Below, one piece after another: positions 31,094 to 42,252 of a DNA stretch of 64,000 nt. Both the position numbers and the translations under genes were made by a program. Source of the stretch: Selaginella moellendorffii (taxonomy: Eukaryota; Streptophyta; Lycopodiopsida; Selaginellales; Selaginellaceae); NCBI RefSeq assembly GCF_000143415.4, contig NW_003314348.1, positions 67,309-131,308 on the forward strand. The letters run 5' to 3'. The notes under the pieces are model-generated. The model had not been told where the DNA came from and did no database searches. It worked only from the letters and a program-made list of their open reading frames with translations. Positions within the stretch are counted from its first letter, which is position 1. Each line of letters opens with the position of its first letter.

Positions 31094-33960
31094 TCTTACT
31101 CTACACCTTGTGGATACTGAATGTCAAGTACAACAACTGCTAATGACATAGAATCCTCATTGAGAAAATCCACAAATGCTGGAACAACAAACTTATCAAA
31201 TTTTTCACTTTCATAAGAAGAGAGTGAAAAAGAAAAAACAGCTTAAAAAAGGGCATCAGTATCAGCCATAGAACTCCTCGAATGATGAACAACATCAAAA
31301 TTATATATCTGAAGCTTCAAAGCCCACTAAGTAGTATGACAAACCAAATTCTTCCGCTTTAATAATGAAATAATAGCAATATAATCACCTTCTAGTAACG
31401 TCTGAGAACCATGTAGATATGCATGAAGTTTCTCAAAACCCCAAACTGTTGTTAAACACTCCTCTATTGTGGAGTAGTTCATTTCTGCTAATTGTAATGT
31501 ACGGCTTATATACACAATGGGATGGCACTAATCAGACACACTCGAGTTCTCTTGCATTAACACACCTCCAAAACCAATGTTAAAAGCATCCACGCGCAAA
31601 ATAAAAGGTCAAGTGTAGTTAGGATATGCCAAAATCGGAGGAGTCATCAATAACTCTTTGACATCCCCGAACGCCCACTCATAATCCGGAGACCAAATGA
31701 AAGATGATGTTAATGACTTCAGCAACGCTTGCAATAGTGCAGTGTGATCAAAAAGATGATCCACAAAACGACTAAGATACTGCATCTTGCCCAAGAAGCG
31801 TTGCACATCATTCACACACTTCGGAGTAGGGAACTTTAGAATAGCCACAAGTTTGTCAAGATAAACTTGCAAACCCTCATGAGAAATACAGTACCCAAGA
31901 TAAGTTGTATCCTTGGACCCAAACATGCACTTTGACTGCTTCAGCTTTAAACCAATGTTGCATAGCCAATCCAACACTTTACAAACATCACGAACCTGCT
32001 CCTCCCATGTCCCCTCCGAGTGAATTAAGACATCATCAATGAAGTCAGCAGTCACCTTTGGCATATCGCAAAGAACCTCATCCATCATCCACTGGAAAGT
32101 GGGTGAACCAACGATTTCGCCCCAAACGATCCAAGAGATCAGCAGTGTGAGGAAGAGGGTACACATCTTGGATCGTCACTTCGTTTAACGGATGATAGTC
32201 GATGTAGAAACGAATACTCCAATCAAGCTTCGTCACAAGATTAGGTTCACATGCCTAAGGACTCCACAACTTCTGAATAACACCCTTCTCCAATATCTCC
32301 TTGACATTTACATGTAAAATTTTGATCTCCTTGGGTGACCGACAACAAACGGGAACCTTGATTGGACAAGCATCCCCGGTTGGAATTGGATGACATGTGG
32401 CAATCTTGACCTCAGACGATAGGTCAAATTCAAAAAGATCAAAATACTCCTTCATAAGCCAGTCCACTGCTACAACACAAAGATCGTCGAAGGGATCGAA
32501 AAAGGGAAGAGCAGAACAAGATAGAAACATAGGAGGAAATAGTGGGGGAACAAAAGTAATGAAAGCAGAGGTAGAAAGAGAGGGACAAAGAGGTACAGAA
32601 GTGAGAGGAATGGATGAAATATAAGGAAGTATGAGACAAAGGGGAGAAGCCTGAAAGTCACACTTGGCATGATTGTGTTGCAACCAATCCATACCAAAAA
32701 TGAGGTCAAAAGCTTAATTCGGCACCACCCGTAACGACTGCAACTCAAGCTCGAGATCGCCCACACGCACAACCAGGTCCTCCTCATCCCATGCACATGC
32801 ATGTGTACGGCCGTTGCCATAAAGAATGAAAACTAGTTCTGCCGCATGATGCAAGTGTAGACGACAATGTGTGGCAACAGGATGAGCAATAGAAGATAAA
32901 CTCGAACTTGTATCAACCAACACGGAGAGAATAATAAGAGACCTCTTGTTATAAAAACAAGATTGGAAAGTAAACACTGGATGAACTGGTGCCGAGTGAA
33001 CCCCTTGATGATACCCCCGAAAGAAAAATGGAAGGGTCACTGACTTATTCGCGCAAGGTCCCTCAGTTTACTTACGCGACTCCTTGTTTCCCAGATCCAT
33101 CTTGGTGTCCAAACCTTCCACTACAGCAACACTAATGGGACGTTGTTAACGCCAAGGTCTCCACCTAGGAAATGGAGGTCGCCAATCCAGAAAACGCCGA
33201 CAATGCCGATAAGTATGACCAACTTCATCACATGCCCAGCAATGAACATCACGGCCACAACCACGTGCTCGCCCTTGTCCTTGGACTCGAGCAGCAGCAA
33301 CATCAACCTCCATTGGAACAGAACCATCACTCATAGGAAGTGGAGTTGAAAAATTGTGTAGCGAGAAGTGGAAGAAGCGACTTCTCATAACGTTGTGCTA
33401 AGCAAAGAGCATCATCAAGGGTGGCGGGAGCAAGTGCATGCACAAGTCTGACAAGATCTTAACGAAGTGCTAGCCACAACATTCCTAGCTTGATCCACTT
33501 CAACATATTGGGCTCCACATGAAGCAAAAGACTTCAGAAACAAATGCCAAATTGCATCACTGACTCAGATAGCTCTTGGCGAAGGACGATGTAATTGTTG
33601 GAAGGCATCATCACAATCATCGACATGGCCGAAGGCGCATTTGAAGATGTCCGGGAGAAGACTTCAATCCTCACGAGTGGCTGTGCTCAAACCATTGTAC
33701 AATTGCAATGCCATCCTTTGGAGACAAGTGGCAAATTCACGCAAATATCAAGCATCATCCCATGAATTATATGTGGCAATCACCGTGAAGTGATCGAACC
33801 AATGATACACATCATCCCCAAGATTCCCGCGAAAGAACTCCGGCCGAATGCAAAGATTGGCACCAAGAGGAGGAGGAGTTGTACCACGTGCCGTGAACGC
33901 CGCCATCAATTGAGTTTGGTTGTTTAATTGCAAACGCATAGCATCAAGCAATTGGACCAA
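31094..33960 (-). pseudogene. Gag-pol of element A up to RNase H
   Basis: From 33960 downward: gag start QLLDAMRLQLNNQTQ and VYHWFDHFTVIATY. A CCHC knuckle CWACDEVGHTYRHC (33180-33250 region). Aspartic protease motif LVDTSSSLSSIA (DTS in place of DTG or DTS). MDWLQHNHAKCDFQ near 32690. RT with FIDDVLIHSEG and LKQSKCMFG and YLGYCISHEGL (31609-32166). RNase H with YISRTLQLAEMNYSTIEECL (31327-31515). The clade differs from B: the linker and RT are distinct and no chromodomain is preserved here. Stops and frameshifts throughout; cut by B at 31093. Confidence 0.8.
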
Positions 33961-34411
33961 CTACTGCTTTAGAGTCAAAGGAGGAGATTTCGGATCTGCT
34001 ATAAAGATGAACGAAAAAGAAAAAACAAAAGAAGAGAAATGACAAAAAGCTATAAGGAAATGGTAGATCTAGACAATGCAAAAAGCTAGATCTAAACCAA
34101 TATCCTGAAAAAGAAGAACAAAAGAAAGGAAATGGAAAAAGCTAGATATAGACGATGCAAAAGCTAGATCTAAACCAAAATCCCAAATTCAAGCACTCCT
34201 CAGGGACAATCAAGGGTGCCCCTCACCTCCACCAATGTAAATGTTTGGAATATAGAAAAGGAATATAGAAAATATGCATATTAATTAGCCCAAAAACCCT
34301 AATTTATATACAAAAGCGAGTGGTCCAGATTGAAACCAATCTGACGGCTACCAAAATCCCACTATGCTAATATTAATATACGGCATCGTAACTGTACACT
34401 TGGCCCTCACA
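33961..34411 (-). repeat. 5' LTR and leader of element A
   Basis: The LTR starts at 34411 on the minus strand with TGTGAGGGCCAAGTGTACAG and is collinear with A1 and A2. The inner LTR boundary is uncertain (about 34170). The leader repeats CTAGATCTAAACCAA and related motifs several times. No clear tRNA-Met primer site is seen. Confidence 0.7.
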
Positions 34412-34805
34412 TTATATATTTATATGAGTTTTAACCATTTTATTTGTTAACTATTAACTATGAACTTAAATGAATTTAGATACTTTTTTAGTTCTTCTAA
34501 GTAAAATAGCGATACTTACTTTAGCAACAACAAAATGTACGTCTATGCACTTTTGAAACTCACACTTGAATGAAGATGTAAGTACTTTTTAACTAAGCAG
34601 TATCAATCCCCAACAAATTTAACTGTCAAGCTAGCTAAACTAAATTTTATTAAATTTTCTAGTGGTTTGTTTTGCATTGCTTCGAAATACGGTTTCAAAC
34701 GCTGCGTGAATGAAGCGGAGAGAAAGAAAAGGAAGGCTATCACCCTGCCTAAAACCTTGATAGATCCGTGGTACTGCTCCAGCTAGGGGAATATTCTACT
34801 CCCAG

Positions 34806-34823
34806 GTTTTAGGGTTTTAGGGA
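34806..34823 (+). promoter_or_regulatory. Telobox-like motif immediately 5' of the metaxin ATG
   Basis: TTTTAGGGTTTTAGGGA abuts the start codon. AAACCCTAA-type boxes are frequent near transcription starts of plant housekeeping genes. Similar motifs lie at 36829-36844 and 49951-49975. Confidence 0.4.
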
Positions 34824-36136
34824 ATGGCGGAGAAGAAGAACAAGGGGGGCATGGCGCTGCGCGTCCGGCCTCCGGCATTTGGACTTCCCACGGCATGCCC
34901 GAAATGTTTGCCATCTCTTCTCTACTTGCGCCTTGCCAACATCACATTCTGGCCCGAGTATAGCGCCGCCATGCCTGATTCCGGTAAGGCGAGAATCCAT
35001 CACGTTATATCTTGGTGTTTTTCTCTTTTATTTTGCGTGGCAGACGATCTTCCCATGGTGGAGCTGGGACTGCTGGTTGGATTCGCGAGCGAGCCGGGAG
35101 GAGTGGAGGAGTTCTTGCGGACGGAGAAGCTGGGCGATCTGGACGCGGATCTGGCGGAGGTGGACAGGTCGGAGCTCAAAGCATTCAAGTCTTTGCTGGT
35201 GCCGCTCAGTGACGCGCTACAGCTGGAGCTCTGGTCCAGGGAGAATGAGAGCATCGCACACAAGATTTACGTCTCGCATCTTCCATGGCCGATCAACAGG
35301 GCGATCGAGTGGAACATGAGGCGAAAGTTGATGAACAGGCTCGGAGTGAACAAAGAGAATGCCAAGGACAGAGAAGCCGAGGTGAGCTTTTATCCCATGG
35401 GGGAGAGAGATTGGAACAAAAAGTGGTTTGACGTCTCCTTGGTTGTGGTTTTAGATCTACAAGTGTGCCTTCGATGCGTACGAGGCCTTCTCGGCTAAAA
35501 AGCAAATGGACTCGCTCTATCTTGTGAGCGACAAGTAAGTACCGTATTCACTGCTGAGATTGACTCCTTTCTTTTTTTCATTTTTGTGCTTTTAAGGCCA
35601 ACGAGTCTCGATGCGATGCTACTCGCACACATCTTATTCGTTCTATCTGTGCCTCTGGTATGCTGGCCACTTTCAATTTTCTCGTTATTCTTATGATGTT
35701 GTGTTGATCCTGCCATGACAGGTAGGATCTATTCTCAAGGATGAGCTGGTCTCGAAGCATCCATTGCTGGTCCAGTATGCCGAGTCCATGAAGGATACTC
35801 TCCTCAAGAGCAACGAACCATCGCCATCGGACAGTGTAAAGTCGCCACCGACATCACCCCGAGCATCAAGTCACGCTAGTTCATCGTCCAGAGACAAAGA
35901 TAAAGGTTTGTTTTTTCAAGGCGATTTGATTCGATTGATTTGCTGGTTTGTTTTCTCTTTTTCCAGGAACAAACCCTGAGCCCAAGCGCAAGCAAACTCC
36001 CAAAGAGAAAGAGTTCCGGAAAAGGGGAAAGATGTTCGTTATGGCTCAGTTAGCAGCTCTCGTGGCCTACATCGTATACTCGGGCCTTCCATTCGAAGAA
36101 GACGACGGTGACGACAATGGGCATGACGACGATTGA
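34824..36136 (+). CDS. MTX1: Metaxin, mitochondrial outer-membrane import protein
   Basis: Six exons (34824-34983, 35044-35381, 35455-35534, 35597-35657, 35722-35905, 35967-36136) give 330 codons with GT-AG introns of 60-73 bp. The N-terminal thioredoxin-like half has the plant metaxin signature FGLPTACPKCLPSLLYL and DLPMVELGLLVGF. The helical GST-C-like half includes ELWSRENESIAHKIY, NRLGVNKENAKDREAE, and KPTSLDAMLLAHILF. A Ser-rich linker and a basic stretch (KRKQTPKEKEFRKRGK) precede one C-terminal membrane segment (FVMAQLAALVAYIVY) and an acidic tail. Plant metaxin sits in the mitochondrial outer membrane with the SAM complex and helps insert imported and beta-barrel proteins. Length matches the Arabidopsis protein. 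The start is the first ATG and gives the conserved N-terminus. No defects seen. Confidence 0.9.
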
Positions 36137-36828
36137 TGCAAGCCCTCTGGAAAAGCACTAACAAACAAACATCGAAAGGTTTTTCGAGAAAAAAATGCAT
36201 TGACAATTCAAGGAATAATCACTTTGGTGCGAGCAGGGAAAGCAAAAGACTGATCCGTTTGTGCTTCCATTGGTGGCTGGAGATAAACAAAGAATGGATG
36301 CGAGAAAATAAAAACTCTATGGTTTTGCGGCCGGTCTCACAGATATGAGCCAAAAAGCAACAATCCGAGTCGCCACGGAATCGAACAGGTAAAGCAAAAG
36401 CTCACTCAAATCTGCCAAGAATCACACAAAGCTTAGTGCTGAATCAACACTATTTAGGCAATGGTCTTAAATCACGACCAAAGCTTGAAAGGATGATAGA
36501 GTTTGCCTGCCTTACGACAGCGATTTGTGATTGCTGTCGTCGTCTAACTTGTGTGTGTTGTCTCCACTAAAATCATGGCGTCAAACTACAGCAAAACATT
36601 TCCAGTCGCCACGAAATCCACTTCAAAAGCGAATTCTTTTTTGTAGCCATCCAAGTCAATCATTCCATTTCTTTCTCGCTGGGCTCCCAGAGGATCAACC
36701 CACACCAATTGAATAGATTAGATGAAATTCCTCTCTTGTCAGTGCTGAATCTCCGCGATTACAACAGCCCACCCAGCAGACAGGGGAGGGGCTGGGCGGG
36801 AACGCTTTTCAAAATCTCCCGCCAAAAC
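36137..36828. other. Metaxin 3' flank and intergenic DNA
   Basis: No gene or repeat is recognised. The stretch is moderately AT-rich and includes the 3' untranslated region of the metaxin gene. Confidence 0.4.
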
Positions 36829-36844
36829 TTAGGGTTTTAGGGTT
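36829..36844 (+). promoter_or_regulatory. Telobox-like motif upstream of the 37-kb gene candidate
   Basis: TTAGGGTTTTAGGGTT occurs about 190 bp 5' of the ATG at 37030, in the same orientation and context as the motif before the metaxin gene. It supports the presence of a promoter but does not prove one. Confidence 0.35.
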
Positions 36845-37029
36845 CCTGCGGGCAATTACGTTTGCTCCGGCCGGAGACGCAATGCCGGATCGATCGGCGG
36901 GTGCTTCGACCCACCTCGATCTTCAAAGACGCGGCAATCCCATCCAATGCGCCTGTAACAGATTGGCGAGCGCCTTTGTTCCGTGTGAGCTCTCATTCTT
37001 TGTGTTTGCTTGTTCCCTGTTGGAATGTA

Positions 37030-37646
37030 ATGCTTTCTGGTGGGCCTAAAGGGATCGTCTCGACGTCGGTATTGTCCAGGCTCGCGAAGGCTGTCTCGGT
37101 ATATGATTTTTTTTTCCGCTCTTGTGGCTAGCATGTCTGTAGTACTTTGGACTAAATGCCTACTTCTTTTTCTGCGTCTAATCAGGGACAGGAATTGCTT
37201 GCTGGCCTATCATTGGCGCGCGTTTTCAATCAATCAGTGTCCTTTAGTACCCGCTACTATTACGATTGGTGCCGTCAACTTCGGAAATTCGCGCGCATCC
37301 GGTATGTGGATTCGGTAAAAGCATTCTCCCTCTCCTTGTTGTTGCTTAGCCCTCCCCCTTTTTGCTGGATGTCACTCAAACTTTTGCTTGCGAGACCTTC
37401 CCGCTTTCGTGGTTGTGTTACTTACTTGCATAAAACTTACGAGCATTCAATGGATGTCTTGTTTGTTTGGATAGGTTCCGCGTCGAAGAACAATATTTTC
37501 GAACACTCAAGTTGCAAAATCCATGCCACTGGAGTCTGGAGGGTCAATAATCCAAGGCCCCTATGGTGCTGGAAGGGAATTTGCTGCCACGAGGGGAACA
37601 CCCCACAGTTGGTGGATAAAGCAGGATCCGTCCTTCACCTCCTTGG
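37030..37646 (+). CDS. Uncharacterised gene candidate, N-terminal exons
   Basis: Three exons in consistent phase are visible: 37030-37098, 37186-37314 and 37475-37646, with GT-AG borders and introns of 87 and 160 bp. They encode about 123 residues beginning MLSGGPKGIVSTSVLSRLAK, then GQELLAGLSLARVFNQSVSF, then a basic VPRRRTIFSNTQ and a GSIIQGPYGAGREF segment. The Ser/Arg/Leu-rich, acid-poor start resembles a mitochondrial presequence. I do not recognise the protein. The 3' end is unclear: an exon from about 37844 to 38001 (basic, RKSYRERERQRRKK) is possible. A telobox upstream supports a promoter. Alternatives: a decayed gene or chance ORFs. Confidence 0.35.
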
Positions 37647-38217
37647 GTACGTAAATTCTTTCCAGCCACGCCATTATGGACGGTGGCGATGCCGTGGAAT
37701 TCGGCGTTACGGCTGGGCCCGAGAGGCATTGGTTCTACAAACGGTTTTGTGGAGCTGGAATATGCCCGGGACTCTCGCCTTTGTGCCTGTTAAACGCACC
37801 AAGGGGCGCAACAACAGCAACAACGGGGACAAAAATGACACAGCAAACCGGAGCATAACTATCAAGAGGGATGGGGAATGTGGTTATGGGAGAATCACAG
37901 GGAGAAAAAGCTACAGGGAGCGTGAAAGGCAACGGAGGAAAAAACTTTCAGCCACAGGGAACAACACAACAGGGGGACTGCCACTTAAGTACATTTCTTA
38001 GAGGCTCCTGCATTGAAGAAAACAGCGTAGCAACAAGAGGAGTATATCTTGGCCCACTCACGCGTGCACTAGAATCTTGCGGGGCCGGGGGGAGTGACCC
38101 AATGGCCTCAGTCGTTGTGTGGTATAAGAAGGAACGAAGCCGAGACGGGCATCAGTGGCGGTAAGGTGGTGGAGGAGTTTTCACAAAAAACTTCCCCTCC
38201 ATTTAGTTCCTGCGAGA

Positions 38218-39943
38218 ATGGGAAGCCTCCCTCCCCTGGAGCAAGAGAAGCAAGCCGGCTTGAAGAGCTTGGAGTTTCTCAGCAGCAACGACAAGCAGAG
38301 TGCTTACTCCGCAGCAGAGTTGGAGGCCGGGCACTGCGCGGAGGGAGGCTGTCCATGCGACACCAAAGCTGCTGCTCACTCGGCTGGCCAGTCAAGTTTC
38401 TTCCAGGCCGTTGTCAATTCTTTCGTGCTGCTGATCGGTAAGAAGCTCTCGTTTCTCCATTCTCGTCTCTCCATTCTTCCTGCTGATTCCCTGTCATGTT
38501 TCAGTCACTTGATATGCATGCAGGGATTCTCTTCGAGTGTTTTTGATCTGTATGGAAGAGTTTGTCAGTGTTGAATTATGGAATGATTGCCTGCATGTCC
38601 GGTGTACATTTTCGAACCCGCATCTTTTCGTGATTTCTTTTTCTTTGTTCCTTTCATTAGTGCCGCACCAGGTGAGTCGGCAGATACTTCTAGAACTGTT
38701 CCCTGTTTCTGTTTTCTCAACTGATCTACTTTTACTAATCATTTGCGCTAACAGGCCTGGGAACTCTCTCCTCTGCCTATGCGATCGAGAAGGCCGGATT
38801 CTTTGGTTTGCTGGTGCTATGCATCACCGCATCGTTCTACTGGATCGGCTCCAAGCTGATAGTCATTTGCATGAAGCGGACAAGAGCCTCTGACTACCAA
38901 GATGTCGGGACCAAAGCCTTTCCTCGCTGGGGTCGGCTGCTCATAACAACGTGCTTCTACATCGACATCCTGGGATGCCTGGTCGGGTACCTCGTGTCCA
39001 TGGGTGACACCATGATGCACATCTTTCCTCACCCTCAACTCGACATTCTGGGATTCAAGGGGAAGACGCTCTTCACTCTCCTCGCCTTCTTGGTCATCCT
39101 GCCGTCGGTGTGGTTCCGGAAGCTGAGCACCATCTCCTACCTCTCCTTCTGGTGCGGCATGAGCATCATCACGACAATCATCTGCCTGCTCGTCGCGGGG
39201 GTCAAGGATCACATTGGTTTCAGCCAGGACGTTGCCATCTTCCGCCCTGCCAACGTTCCAATCGCTACAGGGGTCTACACCTTCACTTTCGGAGCAACCG
39301 CCGTGTTTCCGAACGTTTACAGATCCATGAAGAACCCCAGCAGATTCACCGAGGTAACTTCAAGTTCGAAGCGTGCCTTTCTCTTTGTTCTAACGCTGCT
39401 CTGTTCGTCCAGGTGATGACACTGAGCTTCTCCATGGCAACACTGCTCAACATCATTGTTGGCATCGTCGGCTCGGTCATGTTTGGAGCAATGACTAAAG
39501 CCCAAGTCCATCTCAACATGCCACCGGCGCTCATCGCCTCCAAGGTTGCAATCTGGGCCACTCTCCTCACTCCGGTCACTCAGTTCGCGCTCTTCCTCTC
39601 GCCAATCTCTTGCGAGCTGGAGCAGATCATGATCAAGTATCTGCCGTGGAAGGCCGAGTCGCGGATGACCTCTGGAGCCTGCATCATGCTCCGGACAACG
39701 CTGCTCATCGCCATCGCCATGGGAGCTCTGCTCTTTCCGTACTTCGCCAACATCATCGAGCTCATAGGATCTTCGGTGAGCGTAACGCTCTGCGTTATCT
39801 TCCCCGGCGTCTTCTACTTGAAGCTTTTCTCCCACAAGATTCCCAAGTCGCGGTTTGCCGGCATTTGCGTGGTGATTGGCGTGAGCGCCTTGGCGGGGGT
39901 CGCGGGCACCATTGTTTCCATCCAGGACTTGATACACAAGTAA
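38218..39943 (+). CDS. AVT1-like amino acid transporter (AAAP family)
   Basis: Three exons (38218-38437, 38755-39353, 39413-39943) encode 449 residues. The hydrophilic N-terminus (about 60 residues) precedes about ten or eleven membrane segments: SFFQAVVNSFVLLIG then GTLSSAYAIEKAGFFGLLVL, then FYIDILGCLVGYLVSMGD, and VYTFTFGATAVFPNVYRSM, to the C-terminal AGICVVIGVSALAGVAGTIV. The glycine-containing first helix region and the FPN-YRSMKNPSRF motif are typical of plant AVT1 vacuolar amino acid exporters of the amino acid/auxin permease superfamily, which couple transport to protons. Introns are 317 and 59 bp. An in-frame ATG at 38155 would add 21 residues; I prefer 38218 because the extra segment (MAVRWWRSF) is unlike the family. 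The gene converges on the PPR gene at 40354. Confidence 0.85.
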
Positions 39944-40353
39944 GAGAACTTTCTCTTGGTTTCTTTTATATCGGCCAGGAAGAACCAAGAGGAACCAAGA
40001 GGAGAGAAAGAAGAAAAGAACTAACTGGTATTCTCGTGTTAATAGATGATAAGAGCAGATTCAATACTGGATGTTCTTTGATTTTGTTTGGTATTAAAAC
40101 CATTTAAATGATTAAACCAAGAGCCTATAGCTTTCGTAGTATAGTAGAGTCCTTGTAAGCCTGAAAGGTAAGAACCGCACAAAGCGTGAGCTCGTTGATT
40201 CCTCCGCTACGAAACAAGTTTTGGGATCCTGATCACGTAAGTTGGAAGTGACAGAAAGAAGCGCCGCTTTTCACGATTTCCTGCGCGTTGCCATCCCACG
40301 ATCTTGGAAGCCTTTCCCATGGAAGAGGAGAAAGAGAATCTGTGCTTCTGCTG

Positions 40354-42177
40354 TTACCAGAATCCACCACACGAGCACTTCCCGTCTCTAAAAACGTGGA
40401 ACCGGGCCGTGTCCCTGCAAACTATCTCCCGTTCTTCCATCCCGGACAAAACTTCCATCACCCTGTGACAATCGTCGCAAACTCGCAAATTCTTCGTGAT
40501 CCGGATGGTCGATCCCGGAGCCGTGCTAATGAGAGCGCAGCCCATTGCCAGCCTCTCGCTGTGACCACGAAGAACTTCTTCCTTGGCATCGTCGCTAATG
40601 TTTCGTGCGACGCTGTCCAAGTCCGCGACGTAAAGTCCCTCCTGCTTCATCCTCCAAGTTACCATCTTTACCTTGGCTTCGATGGCTTTGATCAGAGCAT
40701 GGGTACGATCTCCGGCGATAAACGAGTGAACTCTCGACGAGGAATCCGTCCACCAGCTTCGTCCTTCCTCGGCTTTCCTCCATGCACCGCTCTTAATCCT
40801 CAAAGCTTCGATCTTTGATTGCTCGCTCCACATCTTCAAGCTGCCGTAGAGACTTGCCATGAGCATGTATGGAGCCGAGTCTCTTGGATCGATCCGGAGC
40901 AACGCCTCGAAAGAAACCTTGGCTACTATCAAGTTCTTCCACTTGCGGCACGAACCGAGGAGCGTCATCCACGTCGACCAAGTTGCCTGGAATGGCATCG
41001 TCTCCACCACCTCCACCGCCTCCTCAAGCCTGTTCGATCGCCCAAGCATGTCGAGCAAACAGAGGTAGTGCTCGATGACCGGAACTATCCTGTGCCTCGA
41101 CTCCATAGCCCGGAAGAACTCCCGGCCTTGGTCGACAAGACCGGCGTGGCTGCAAGCGGTGATGATGCACACGAGCGTCACCTCGTCCGGTCGCAATCCC
41201 TCCTCCACCATCTTCTCGTACAGCGAGAAAACTTTCGCGGTCTCGCCTCGCCGGCTACTCCCGGCTATGAGAGCAGTCCAGGCCACCGAGTCCCTCGCGT
41301 CCAAGACGTCGTAGAACACCCTCTCGGCGCTCTCAAGGCTCCCACACCTCCCGTAGAAATCCACCAGGCAAGTCCCGATAATTCCATCTCCATCAAAACC
41401 GAGCCGGCAAATCTGTCCGTGGAGAGCTCTCCCCGCCTCCAGCGCCACTAGAGCTCCACACGCCTTGAGCGCCGCCACAAAGGTGGCCTCGTCCGGCTCG
41501 AAGAGCCTCCCAATCTCCAGGAGCTCCAGGCAAAGATCGGCCTCTCCGAGCTCCGCCAGTCCCAGCAGCAGCGAGTTCCACACCACCACACTGTGCTCTT
41601 CGATCCGGTCGAAAGCCCGCCTCGCGTCCGCCAAGCTCCCACACTTCACGTACATATCCACAGCACACCCGGCCACAAACACGTCCCCGCCATAGCCACG
41701 CTCGCAAGCCTGCGCGTGGATCTCCATCCCTCTCTCCAGAGCCGCGGCTTTCACCACCTTTCCACTGATCTCCCGGCCCTTCTCTCGCATGCCACAGCTC
41801 GAGCAGGCCTTGAGCGCCGCTACGAAGCACCGCGAGTCGGGCTCACACCCCTGCCTCCGCTGGATCCCCGCGAAGATCTCCAGCGCGAGCTCCCCCTGCC
41901 CCTGCCGGGCATAGCCGAGCAGCAGCGACGTCCACGCCACTGCGTTGTGGCAAACCATCCGGTCGAAGACGCGGTGAGCGTCGGCCAGGCTGCCACACCG
42001 CGCGTACATGTCCACCAGCGCGCTGGAGACGAAGAGATTCGCGCTGCTGCCGCCGTCGATCGCCTCCGCGTGGAGCCTCCTCCCGCGCTCCAGCTCCGCG
42101 GGGCTGCGACACGATCTCAGCGCCGCTAGCAGCAGCGAAACACTCCGGGACCTCACCTTGCTGGGCCGGAGCTCCAT
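40354..42177 (-). CDS. PPR protein, PLS-E-DYW class, ending GFW
   Basis: An intronless frame of 607 codons. Tandem PPR motifs start near residue 50 (LFVSSALVDMYARCGSLADA then HRVFDRM) and repeat about every 31-36 residues to about 400 in P-L-S order. E and E+ regions follow (TWMTLLGSCRKWKNLIVAK; SRVHSFIAGDRTHALIKAIE). The C-terminal DYW deaminase domain carries the zinc/catalytic HSERLA (HxE), CDDCH and a final CSCGGFW. Such proteins bind single organellar RNA sites one base per motif and deaminate C to U. The last tripeptide is GFW rather than DYW, a tolerated variant class. There is no strong targeting peptide, though the Arg/Ser-rich start (RPSKVRSRSVSLLLAALRS) would suit an organelle. Target RNA unknown. 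Confidence 0.9.
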   Translation of the reverse strand: MELRPSKVRSRSVSLLLAALRSCRSPAELERGRRLHAEAIDGGSSANLFVSSALVDMYARCGSLADAHRVFDRMVCHNAVAWTSLLLGYARQGQGELALEIFAGIQRRQGCEPDSRCFVAALKACSSCGMREKGREISGKVVKAAALERGMEIHAQACERGYGGDVFVAGCAVDMYVKCGSLADARRAFDRIEEHSVVVWNSLLLGLAELGEADLCLELLEIGRLFEPDEATFVAALKACGALVALEAGRALHGQICRLGFDGDGIIGTCLVDFYGRCGSLESAERVFYDVLDARDSVAWTALIAGSSRRGETAKVFSLYEKMVEEGLRPDEVTLVCIITACSHAGLVDQGREFFRAMESRHRIVPVIEHYLCLLDMLGRSNRLEEAVEVVETMPFQATWSTWMTLLGSCRKWKNLIVAKVSFEALLRIDPRDSAPYMLMASLYGSLKMWSEQSKIEALRIKSGAWRKAEEGRSWWTDSSSRVHSFIAGDRTHALIKAIEAKVKMVTWRMKQEGLYVADLDSVARNISDDAKEEVLRGHSERLAMGCALISTAPGSTIRITKNLRVCDDCHRVMEVLSGMEEREIVCRDTARFHVFRDGKCSCGGFW

Positions 42178-42252
42178 CGCAATCCCAGTCCCCGCCCGGC
42201 ATTCCTTCCCTCGCGGAAGCGCCGATCGATGGAAGAAAATGCGATGAACTTG

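Larger units (their letters stand above)
7371..34411 (-). mobile_element. Ty3/gypsy element A, split by element B
   Basis: On the minus strand the order is: 5' LTR (from 34411), gag, zinc knuckle, protease, reverse transcriptase and RNase H (31094-33960). Element B then intervenes. Integrase (8918-7560), polypurine tract and a truncated 3' LTR (7534-7371) follow on the other side. The two halves join at the GTAGA target duplication of B, showing one element before insertion. All domains contain stops or frameshifts, so it is dead. The 3' LTR breaks off at about 7371, so no target duplication is available for A itself. Confidence 0.85.

Noticed and set aside
39317-39988. 223-codon minus-strand frame opposite the amino acid transporter
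   Set aside because: Antisense shadow of transporter exon 3, charged and without a domain.
40819-42129. Long plus-strand frames opposite the PPR gene (210 and 178 codons), and similarly 50169-51434 minus
   Set aside because: Antisense shadows of GC-rich PPR coding sequence.
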